Shown in pieces: positions 1 through 5,813 of a DNA stretch of 7,247 nucleotides. This DNA is from an uncultured Ruminococcus sp. GTDB taxonomy: Bacteria > Bacillota > Clostridia > Oscillospirales > Ruminococcaceae. Position 1 is the first letter of the stretch, and each line of letters opens with the position of its first letter. Location: contig USCU01000057.1 of NCBI GenBank assembly GCA_900553335.1, positions 1 through 7,247 on the forward strand, written 5' to 3'. Position numbers and translations under genes: made by a program. A model generated the notes under the pieces. The model searched no databases, was not told the origin of the DNA, and saw nothing but the letters and a program-made list of their open reading frames with translations.

Positions 1-24
1 GCGTCAGATGTGTATAAGAGACAG
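1..24 (+). other. Nextera/Tn5 sequencing adapter remnant (artefact)
   Basis: Bases 6-24 are exactly the 19-bp Tn5 mosaic end AGATGTGTATAAGAGACAG, and the preceding GCGTC matches the end of the Nextera read-1 adapter. This is library-preparation sequence left on the contig end, not genome. Genomic sequence starts at about base 25. Read through in frame, the adapter encodes MCIRDR, which creates a false start codon at base 8 for the first gene; on the opposite strand it adds a false SLIHI tail. Confidence 0.97.
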
Positions 25-997
25 GGTTATGACGATAGTGGTTTTGATTTTCGGAGAAGTTTTGCCGAAAAATTTCGCAAAGGAAAATGCCGAGGGATTT
101 TGTCTTATGATGGCATATCCGTTAAATGCCCTTATGTTTGTTTTTACACCGATAATTGCGTTTTTTGTGATGCTTAAAAATCTATTGTCAAGGCTATTTA
201 AAAACAAAAACAAACAGCCTTCCGTAACTGAAGAAGAGCTTATGTATATGATCGAAGAGATCGAGGACGAGGGAGTTTTGGAGGAGCAGGAGTCTAATCT
301 TGTGAGGAGCGCTTTGGAATTTGACGAAACGCTTGTCGAGGAGATTTTGATCCCCCGCGTGAATGTCATTGCTATAGACAAAAACGAGGACATTGAAAGT
401 ATCAAGGATTGCTTTTTTGAAAATTCCTATTCAAGATTTCCGGTATATAATGAAACAATAGACAATATCATAGGTATATTGCATCAAAACGACTTTTGCA
501 AGCTTTATTTTAACGGTGAAAAGGATATAGTGCCTTTTTTAAAAAAGCCTTTGTTTGTTTTTGAGTATCAGAAAATTTCAGATACGCTTAAAGAAATGCA
601 AAAAGAAAAGGTGCATATGGCGGTCGTTTTGGACGAATACGGAGGAACGAGCGGAATCGTTACACTCGAAGATATAATAGAGGAGCTTGTCGGGGAAATT
701 TACGACGAAAGTGATGATGAAGATACTTCTTTTGTCAAAATATCTGATAATAAGTATGATGTTTCAGCAGATCTTTCTATAAGCGACTTTGCTGAGCGGA
801 TAGGTATTGACGAGGAGGAGTTTGAAACCGACTGCAACTCTCTCGGCGGACTTTTTATGGATACGCTTCATAGAGTAGTTCGTATAAACGATACGGTCGA
901 GTATAAAATGCTTCGTCTTACCGCAACGAAAATCGAGGATCAATGGATAGAACGAATTGCGGTCGAGGTCAAAGACAGGGAAGAGAATAATGACTGA
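25..997 (+). CDS. CNNM/CBS/CorC_HlyC-family membrane protein (hemolysin-like), 5' truncated
   Basis: This is the C-terminal three quarters of a CNNM-CBS-CorC_HlyC protein (HlyC/CorC/YugS type), a family of membrane proteins linked to divalent cation (Mg/Co) export or homeostasis. Numbering from the first genomic codon at base 26, the end of the CNNM membrane domain is visible, with the family motif GEVLPK at residues 10-15 and a last hydrophobic helix near 28-55. A CBS pair follows at about 100-235; the second CBS carries DEYGGTSGIVTLED at 203-216, a hallmark of the family. The CorC_HlyC domain fills about 240-317. About 323 genuine codons remain; full-length relatives have about 420-440, so roughly 100 N-terminal residues are missing. 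The ATG at base 8 is adapter-derived and the ATG at 29 is internal, so no true start is present. The stop overlaps the start of the next gene, which implies translational coupling. The transported ion cannot be told from sequence. Confidence 0.93.
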
Positions 998-1505
998 ATC
1001 TGACAAAAAAGACAAGATGGGAGCGTCAGAGCTTTGCTACAGACTTTTTGTTATACTTTTAAGCGTTGGGTTTGGAGCATTGCTGCCGGCGGCTTGGATA
1101 ACAGCGAAAGCAGTTGTCGGAAATGAGGACAATGTTAAAAATGCATCTGTAATTCTGTCAAGCATTTTCTTTGCGCTTATTATTATGTCTTTGGTGACGC
1201 TTATTATTTGCTGGGTTTCCATGAAAAAAACGGGAGCTGCAAACCTTATGGTAAGCACGCTTTTGATGACGGTATCTGACATATTTTTGCTGTTAAACTG
1301 TAAGTGGGTATACATCGTTTATTCATACGGCTCGGGCAACGAAATGTTTGTACAAAAACAAATAGGTGAAACAGCAGAAAGCTACTATACGTTCCTTGAC
1401 GGAGTGCATTTTCGGTGGCTTTTGCTCGGGTTTGCCGTATCATTTATAATAATTCTGGGGTTTGTAAGCCTTTTTCATTTAAAAAGGCTGCGGACAAGCA
1501 GGTAG
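990..1505 (+). CDS. Unrecognised four-helix integral membrane protein
   Basis: This encodes a 171-residue protein that I cannot assign to a family. The start is the ATG at 990, preceded by the Shine-Dalgarno-like AGGGAAGAG at about 977-985, rather than the in-frame ATG at 957, which lies deep inside the upstream gene and has no better site. The ATG lies 5' of the upstream stop, giving an 8-bp overlap and probable translational coupling. Four hydrophobic segments are visible at about residues 16-42, 53-76, 84-109 and 143-165. The N-terminus is short and charged (TESDKKDK) and the C-terminus is basic (HLKRLRTSR), consistent with both ends in the cytosol. The loop between helices 3 and 4 is polar and aromatic (YSYGSGNE to VHFRW). 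No catalytic or binding motif is apparent. Its position suggests a role alongside the CNNM protein, but this is inference. Confidence 0.85.
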   Translation: MTESDKKDKMGASELCYRLFVILLSVGFGALLPAAWITAKAVVGNEDNVKNASVILSSIFFALIIMSLVTLIICWVSMKKTGAANLMVSTLLMTVSDIFLLLNCKWVYIVYSYGSGNEMFVQKQIGETAESYYTFLDGVHFRWLLLGFAVSFIIILGFVSLFHLKRLRTSR

Positions 1506-1517
1506 CGGGGGAAAAAC

Positions 1518-2321
1518 ATGAAAATAGATTTTCACACTCATGCGTTTACAGAGTCTATAGCTGACAGGGCGATAAAAAAACTTGAAGCGCTTGCTGATCA
1601 GAAGGCTCTTACAGACGGAACAATAAGCTCACTTTTGAATAGGTTTGACGAGTGGGGCGTTGATAAGGGAGTTGTTTTGACGATTGCAACTAAGCCTTCT
1701 CAGCAAAAAACGATAAACAACTGGGCGGCAAGTATAAAAAGCGAAAGGATAATCCCATTCGGTTCGGTTCATTTCATGGCGGATGATTGGGAGGAAGAGC
1801 TGGAACGAATAAAGAGTCTTGGACTTAAAGGAATAAAGCTTCACCCCGACTATCAGGGATTTGAAATTGACGACGAAAAAATGATACCTATATATAAAAA
1901 GTGCGCTGAGCTTGGTTTGATTGTAATGTTTCATGCAGGACTTGACTGCGTTTCCCCGAATCATATCCACGCCAGACCTGAAGCTTCGCTTAAAGCGCAT
2001 ATGCTTGTGCCGGAGATGACAATGGTTTTGGCGCATATGGGCGGAAACGATATGGCGGACGATGTGTTGAAGTATCTTGCGGGAGCAGACGGAAATCTGT
2101 TCTTTGATACAAGCTTTATAGCCGACAGGTATGACGATTCGCTTGTTGAGGAGATAATTCTCAAGCACGGAAGCGACAGGATTTTATTTGCTACCGACTG
2201 TCCTTGGTGTTCGGGAAAGGCTGAAACCGACATGATAAACAGGCTTAATTTATCTGAAGCAGATAAAGATAATATATTTTATAAAAACGCACAAAGACTT
2301 CTGTGCCCCCGATTTGTTTAA
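1518..2321 (+). CDS. Metal-dependent amidohydrolase (ACMSD-like, TIM-barrel)
   Basis: This 267-residue cytosolic hydrolase belongs to the amidohydrolase 2 superfamily, which uses a TIM barrel with one divalent metal for hydrolysis or decarboxylation. Expected metal and active-site residues are in order: H6 and H8 in DFHTHAF, the strand motif KGIKLHP at 104-110 (H109), H139 in MFHAG, H173 in LAHMGG and D227 in FATDCPW. The substrate cannot be predicted. The ATG at 1518 follows the upstream stop by 12 bp and has only a weak site, GGGGGAA at 1507-1513. The last seven codons are odd. A 21-bp sequence within them (2286-2306) recurs at 2516-2536, and the current tail LLCPRFV comes partly from the downstream insert. 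Splicing the second repeat copy onto the gene would give NAQRLLCLD-stop, closer to the NAxRLLxL ending usual in the family. The gene is probably functional because the change comes after every active-site residue. Confidence 0.92.
   Translation: MKIDFHTHAFTESIADRAIKKLEALADQKALTDGTISSLLNRFDEWGVDKGVVLTIATKPSQQKTINNWAASIKSERIIPFGSVHFMADDWEEELERIKSLGLKGIKLHPDYQGFEIDDEKMIPIYKKCAELGLIVMFHAGLDCVSPNHIHARPEASLKAHMLVPEMTMVLAHMGGNDMADDVLKYLAGADGNLFFDTSFIADRYDDSLVEEIILKHGSDRILFATDCPWCSGKAETDMINRLNLSEADKDNIFYKNAQRLLCPRFV
2286..2306 (+). repeat. 21-bp direct repeat, left copy
   Basis: This copy is identical to 2516-2536; the flanking bases differ on both sides (A/C before, C/T after). It codes for NAQRLLC near the end of the amidohydrolase. 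The repeat contains an imperfect palindrome, GCACA...TGTGC, so each copy can form a small hairpin. It could be a target-site duplication, an attachment-site-like recombination product, or a terminal sequence carried by the insert. Confidence 0.95.
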
Positions 2322-2515
2322 AACACGATTAAAATAATGTCGCGTAGGCGGACATGTGCCGACGCAGCGACACCTTGAGAGAAAATCGGCGGTGCGAGCC
2401 GATTTTCGATGAAAAGGGGTTTCCTAGGGGAAAAACACAGAACGAGACTTAGCGAAGCTGTCGAAGTGAGTGTGTTTGTCCCATGGGGAGCGTTGTCGGT
2501 TTTGCCGACACGCTC
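2307..2515. mobile_element. Folded non-coding insert, putative small non-autonomous element
   Basis: This 209-bp stretch lies between the two 21-bp direct repeats and has no credible ORF. By my count 2341-2520 is about 56% G+C, far above the adjacent gene end. It holds a series of inverted repeats: GTCGC/GCGAC bounding 2339-2371; a perfect 10-bp stem 2381-2390/2398-2407 with a 7-base loop; a long stem 2421-2439/2471-2489 with two mismatches and three G-U pairs; and an 11-bp stem 2488-2499/2505-2515 with one bulged T. The tip of the long stem holds smaller pairing (ACTT-AGC-GAA-GCT...AAGT, about 2447-2467). None is followed by a T-run, so it is not a standard terminator. One frame reads GERCRFCRHAQRTKTSVL across its 3' end; from memory, unverified, such peptides appear as spurious ORF calls in gut Clostridia, which would fit a dispersed repeat family. 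It carries no transposase, so any mobility would be in trans. A structured RNA is the main alternative. Confidence 0.55.
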
Positions 2516-2536
2516 AACGCACAAAGACTTCTGTGC
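2516..2536 (+). repeat. 21-bp direct repeat, right copy
   Basis: This is the second copy of the repeat at 2286-2306, 230 bp downstream start to start. It sits just after the last hairpin of the insert. If it were joined to the amidohydrolase reading frame, the following bases would add Leu-Asp and a TAA stop, so this copy and its right flank look like the original 3' end of that gene. Confidence 0.95.
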
Positions 2537-2584
2537 TTGGATTAAAAGCTTTAATTTTAAAATTCAGAAAGGATTTGATCAAAA

Positions 2585-3241
2585 ATGACGTACAAGGAAG
2601 AATTTATTAAGTTTATGGTAGACTGCGGAGTTTTGACTTTCGGCGAGTTTACGCTTAAAAGCGGAAGAAAAGCTCCTTATTTTATCAATACGGGAAATTA
2701 CAAAACAGGAGCACAGCTTGCTCGTCTTGGCGGATTTTATGCTGAGTGCATAAAAGAAAATAATATTGAGGCAGAAACTCTTTACGGTCCGGCTTATAAA
2801 GGAATCCCTCTTGCAGTTTCTGCAGCAGTAGCACTTTATAATAAGTTCGGCGAGGAAGTAAATTATACCTTCGACAGAAAAGAAGTAAAGGATCACGGCG
2901 AGGGCGGAATGTTTGTCGGAAAGAAGCTTGAGGACGGCGAAAAGGTTGTTATAATAGAGGACGTTATGACAAGCGGAAAAGCATTGAAGGAAAACATGCC
3001 AAAGCTTAAGGGTGCGGCAGATGTTGATATAACAGCAATGGTAATAACCGTTGACAGAATGGAAAAGGCGCTTGACAGCGACAAGAGTGCCGTTCAGAAC
3101 GCTTATGATGAGTATGGCGTTAAGGTGTATTCCATAGTTAATATAAACGACATCATTGATGCTATTAAATCGGGAGTAGTCGAAGGTCAGGAATACCTTG
3201 ACAAAATGATAGAGTACAGAAGCCTTTACGGAATAGAGTAA
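2585..3241 (+). CDS. pyrE: Orotate phosphoribosyltransferase
   Basis: This 218-residue cytosolic enzyme joins orotate to PRPP to form orotidine 5'-phosphate, the fifth step of de novo pyrimidine synthesis. The type I phosphoribosyltransferase PRPP motif VVIIEDVMTSGKA lies at 121-133. The catalytic loop DRKEVKDHGEGG at 97-108 supplies R98, K99, K102 and H104, matching the known OPRT catalytic set. LKSGRKAPYF at 24-33 and GPAYKGIPLA at 68-77 are the substrate-binding segments. Length is normal for the dimeric bacterial enzyme. The start at 2585 is supported by GAAAGGA at 2567-2573, 11 bases upstream, a slightly long spacing. No other pyrimidine gene is in the window. The gene lies directly downstream of the folded insert, and I see no clear promoter in the 48 bases between them, so its transcription may cross or begin inside the insert. 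Confidence 0.97.
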   Translation: MTYKEEFIKFMVDCGVLTFGEFTLKSGRKAPYFINTGNYKTGAQLARLGGFYAECIKENNIEAETLYGPAYKGIPLAVSAAVALYNKFGEEVNYTFDRKEVKDHGEGGMFVGKKLEDGEKVVIIEDVMTSGKALKENMPKLKGAADVDITAMVITVDRMEKALDSDKSAVQNAYDEYGVKVYSIVNINDIIDAIKSGVVEGQEYLDKMIEYRSLYGIE

Positions 3242-3253
3242 GGAAGGGTTAAA

Positions 3254-3769
3254 ATGCAGGACGTTAATAAAACAGCGGCAAATAAATGCGATGCAGAAAA
3301 AAGAGATATATTTGACAAGCTCATGGCATTACCGATTCTAAACATTTTTGAGGGTTTTTATAAAAAGAACAAGACAGTTTTGCTCTATCTTTTTTTCGGG
3401 GTTTTGACAACTGCAGTAAGCTTTTTGGCAGCATGGGTTTCTAAAGATGTGCTGGAGGCGTTAGATTTCGGCAAAAACATCGTTTCGGTTGTAAGCAGCG
3501 TATTTTCCTGGATATGTGCTGTTACATTTGCATATATTACAAACAGGATATGGGTATTTGAATCAAAGGCTGCCGATAAAAAGGAACTGTTCGCTGAGGC
3601 TGTTTCATTTTACGGGGGAAGGGTTTTTACGCTTGTTGTAGAAACGCTGATGATGTGGGCAGGCTATTCGCTTATAGGATTTAATTACTGGATTACTAAA
3701 ATCGCAGCGAATGTTGTCGTTTTGATTTTAAACTACATTATAAGCAAGCTTTTTGTTTTCAAAAAATAA
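3254..3769 (+). CDS. GtrA-family membrane protein
   Basis: This 171-residue integral membrane protein belongs to the GtrA family (GtrA/DPMS-like). Members are thought to help move lipid-linked sugars across the membrane or to partner glycosyltransferases in cell-surface polysaccharide synthesis. A polar 40-residue N-terminal extension precedes four hydrophobic helices at about 41-63, 76-98, 115-140 and 147-168. The two hallmark family motifs are present: NRIWVFES at 97-104 after helix 2, and NYIISKLFVFKK at the C-terminus. The gene starts 12 bp after pyrE with GGAAGGG at 3242-3248, so the two are very likely co-transcribed. No glycosyltransferase gene is next to it, so the substrate is unknown. 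Confidence 0.93.
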   Translation: MQDVNKTAANKCDAEKRDIFDKLMALPILNIFEGFYKKNKTVLLYLFFGVLTTAVSFLAAWVSKDVLEALDFGKNIVSVVSSVFSWICAVTFAYITNRIWVFESKAADKKELFAEAVSFYGGRVFTLVVETLMMWAGYSLIGFNYWITKIAANVVVLILNYIISKLFVFKK

Positions 3770-3795
3770 AACCTATATCTACAGGGGTATATTAT

Positions 3796-4698
3796 ATGAA
3801 TGAAAATGGCGCAGATAATTTTAAAACAGCGTACAGAGTTTCTGTTATTAGTATTTTAGTGAATATTCTTTTGTCGGTTATTAAGCTGGCATCGGGTATT
3901 TTTGCAAACAGCTCTGCTTTGATTTCTGATGCCGTTCATTCTTTAAGCGATGTTTTTTCAACTGTAGTGGTAATTATAGGCGTCAAGATGTCAAGCAAAG
4001 CTGATGACGAGGATCATCAATACGGTCATGAAAGACTTGAATGCATTGCGGCGATTATTTTAGCATCTGTACTAATGGTAACAGGGCTTGGCATAGGCTT
4101 AAGCGGAATCAGGGTTTTTACGTCTAATGAATTATCAGCATTAAAAACTCCCGGAGCTGTTGCGCTTTTTGCCGCAGGACTTTCAATAGTTGTAAAAGAG
4201 TCTATGTATTGGTATACAAGAAAAGCTGCGAAAAATATAAACAGTGATGCTCTTATGGCTGATGCATGGCATCACAGGAGCGATGCTCTTTCATCTGTCG
4301 GAAGCATCATAGGAATAGGCGGAGCGATGCTTGGCTTCGCGGTTTTAGATCCGTTGGCATCTATTGTGATATGCTTGTTTATTATCAAAGCGGCTTTTGA
4401 TATTTACAAGGACGCAGTTTCAAAGCTGATTGATAAGGCGGCTGATATTCAGACTACGGCAAAGATAAGGGAAATAATTTTAAGCAACGAAAAAGTTTTG
4501 GGAATAGATGTTTTAAAAACAAGGCTTTTCGGAGCTAAGATATATGTTGATACGGAGATATCCGTTGACGGGAAAATGACGCTTTTCTCAGCGCACGAAA
4601 CGGCTCAGTCGGTGCATGATGAAATAGAGAAAAATTTCCCGATGGTAAAGCATTGTATGGTTCATGTGAATCCATACAGCGAGGACGAAGTAAGATAA
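3796..4698 (+). CDS. Cation diffusion facilitator (CDF) metal efflux transporter
   Basis: This 300-residue proton-coupled exporter of divalent metals belongs to the CDF family (CzcD/YiiP/ZnT). The transmembrane metal site can be read as H48-xxx-D52 in SDAVHSLSD (helix 2) and H159-xxx-D163 in ADAWHHRSD (helix 5). This HD-HD arrangement is typical of zinc-preferring members, although zinc specificity is inference. The family loop DDEDHQYGHERLE at 70-82 follows helix 2. Six hydrophobic segments lie within about residues 12-206, and a soluble cytosolic domain at about 210-300 ends with VHVNP, as usual for the C-terminal metal-sensing fold. Length is typical. AGGGG at 3783-3787 is 8 bases before the ATG. 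It begins 26 bp after the GtrA gene and 62 bp before a second metal-exporter-like gene, which suggests a shared metal-detoxification task. Confidence 0.95.
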   Translation: MNENGADNFKTAYRVSVISILVNILLSVIKLASGIFANSSALISDAVHSLSDVFSTVVVIIGVKMSSKADDEDHQYGHERLECIAAIILASVLMVTGLGIGLSGIRVFTSNELSALKTPGAVALFAAGLSIVVKESMYWYTRKAAKNINSDALMADAWHHRSDALSSVGSIIGIGGAMLGFAVLDPLASIVICLFIIKAAFDIYKDAVSKLIDKAADIQTTAKIREIILSNEKVLGIDVLKTRLFGAKIYVDTEISVDGKMTLFSAHETAQSVHDEIEKNFPMVKHCMVHVNPYSEDEVR

Positions 4699-4739
4699 TT
4701 TGCAGTTTAATTGATAATGGAGAATGAGTGTGCTTCTTC

Positions 4740-4753
4740 GGAGGTCTGGAGGT
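4740..4753 (+). promoter_or_regulatory. Tandem Shine-Dalgarno sequences that fix a TTG start
   Basis: GGAGGT occurs twice, at 4740-4745 and 4748-4753, separated by CT. The downstream copy is 7 bases before the TTG at 4761, an ideal spacing. This supports TTG as the start rather than the first in-frame ATG, 17 codons further in, which would remove part of the first hydrophobic helix. Confidence 0.8.
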
Positions 4754-4760
4754 ATAAAGC

Positions 4761-5630
4761 TTGAGTGAAGTTTTAGAAATTTTATTAGACGGGTTGTTGG
4801 ACGCAGTCAAAATGCTTCCGTTTTTGTTCGGGGTTTACATTTTGATCGAATATATGGAGCATAAGAATTCCGCAGGCTTTGAGGGCTTTTTTAAACGTCT
4901 TGGTATCTTTGGACCTGTTGGCGGAGCGGTTCTCGGAACAGTTCCGCAGTGCGGAATCTCTGTTGCGGCAACCAATCTTTTTTCGGGAAGGGTAATAACA
5001 CTCGGAACTATAATAGCGGTCTATATTGCAACAAGCGATGAAGCGATCCCAATAATTTTGGCTCATCCCGATAGGATAGGCGTTTTATGGAAGCTTATAG
5101 TAATCAAGGTGATAGCGGCGGCGATTGCAGGAATTTCAGTTGATTTAATATTAAAAGCCGCATTAAAAAAGAAAAACGAGGAAAAGCCTTTTGAGGAGCT
5201 TTGTGAGCATTGCGGCTGTCACGGTCATGACGGGCATGGCCATTCGGTATTAATTCCTGCTTTAAAGCACACTGTAGGAATTTTTATATTTGTGCTTATT
5301 ATAAATATAGCCTTGGGATTTGTTATGGAATATCTTGGGGAGGACTTTTTAAAGAGCGTTTTGATTTCTGATTCTCCGCTGCAGCCGTTTGTATGTGCAA
5401 TTGTCGGTTTTGTACCTAACTGTGCAGCGAGTGTTTTGCTGACAGAATTGTATTTGGAGGGAGTTATAACCTTTGGCTCATGTGTTGCAGGACTTTGTAC
5501 AGGAGCGGGAATGGGACTTTTAGTGCTCTTTAAAACTAACAAAAGACATGTTAAACAAAATCTTGCGGTGCTAGGTATTTTATATGTTTTTGCAGTATTA
5601 ACAGGCATTGTAACTAATATTTTGTTTTAA
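4761..5630 (+). CDS. Putative 10-TM heavy-metal/manganese exporter (ArsP_2-like)
   Basis: This 289-residue integral membrane protein resembles the ArsP_2 family (putative 10-TM heavy-metal exporter, also annotated as putative manganese transporter or arsenic efflux protein). The assignment is by recalled family pattern. Two halves share a repeated core: GTVPQCGISVAATNLFSGRV at 59-78 and GFVPNCAASVLLTELYLEGV at 216-235, each followed by I-T-x-G. The repeated V-P-(Q/N)-C in a membrane segment is the likely transport site, with C64 and C221. Between the halves lies a short Cys/His-rich cytosolic loop with C148, H150, C151, C153, H154, H156, H159 and H161, a probable soft-metal ligand cluster. 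Start is TTG, supported by a doubled Shine-Dalgarno sequence. It follows the CDF exporter gene by 62 bp, too little for a yybP-ykoY riboswitch, and none is seen. The ion could be Mn, Zn, As or another metal. Confidence 0.82.
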   Translation: MSEVLEILLDGLLDAVKMLPFLFGVYILIEYMEHKNSAGFEGFFKRLGIFGPVGGAVLGTVPQCGISVAATNLFSGRVITLGTIIAVYIATSDEAIPIILAHPDRIGVLWKLIVIKVIAAAIAGISVDLILKAALKKKNEEKPFEELCEHCGCHGHDGHGHSVLIPALKHTVGIFIFVLIINIALGFVMEYLGEDFLKSVLISDSPLQPFVCAIVGFVPNCAASVLLTELYLEGVITFGSCVAGLCTGAGMGLLVLFKTNKRHVKQNLAVLGILYVFAVLTGIVTNILF

Positions 5631-5713
5631 CTGACGTCAGCGATAATTCTTTTGTTCCAAGCGAAGAGAAACTGCGAAAAGAAATTGCGTTCTTGCATTA
5701 TTAAAAAACAGAT

Positions 5714-5743
5714 TTGACAAACGGATATAAATGGTAGTATACT
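5714..5743 (+). promoter_or_regulatory. Near-consensus vegetative (sigma-A type) promoter
   Basis: A perfect -35 box TTGACA at 5714-5719 and the -10 box TATACT at 5738-5743 are separated by 18 bases. Transcription would start near 5750, giving a leader of about 64 bases before the substrate-binding protein gene at 5814. The 183-bp gap between the exporter gene and this one marks an operon boundary. The leader holds an imperfect inverted repeat, 5761-5782 (GTTG-c-AGT / ACT-ga-CAAC), but is too short for a T-box. Confidence 0.85.
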
Positions 5744-5813
5744 GTTTAAGTAATTAAAGCGTTGCAGTGCTAAACTGACAACACAATATTATAAATGAAA
5801 GAAGAGGTTATTT

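Noticed and set aside
8..28. ATG at base 8 as the start of the first gene
   Set aside because: The codons MCIRDR are sequencing adapter; the protein matches its family only after them.
4..405. Minus-strand 133-residue open frame
   Set aside because: It is antisense to the CNNM/CBS gene, is Ser/Ile-rich as expected for a shadow frame, and ends in adapter-derived residues (SLIHI).
1629..2168. Minus-strand 179-residue open frame
   Set aside because: It lies entirely antisense to the amidohydrolase, whose active-site motifs are intact on the + strand, and shows no recognisable domain.
2339..2515. Reading the insert as a CRISPR array, tRNA or intrinsic terminator
   Set aside because: The repeats are inverted and dissimilar, not regularly spaced; there is no cloverleaf; no hairpin is followed by a T-run.
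2318..2524. Minus-strand 68-residue open frame across the folded insert
   Set aside because: It lacks a convincing ribosome binding site and its sequence follows from the hairpin arms; more likely a spurious frame through a repeat.
4699..4760. Manganese (yybP-ykoY) riboswitch before the exporter gene
   Set aside because: The 62-base gap is too short and shows no paired multi-helix structure.
4724..4768. Small frame starting ATG at 4724 as a leader peptide for the exporter gene
   Set aside because: It has 14 codons ending across the TTG start, but the nearest Shine-Dalgarno-like GGAG is only one base from its ATG, too close for initiation.
5225..5608. Minus-strand 127-residue open frame
   Set aside because: It is antisense to the second half of the exporter gene, which has a clear internal repeat and membrane pattern on the + strand.
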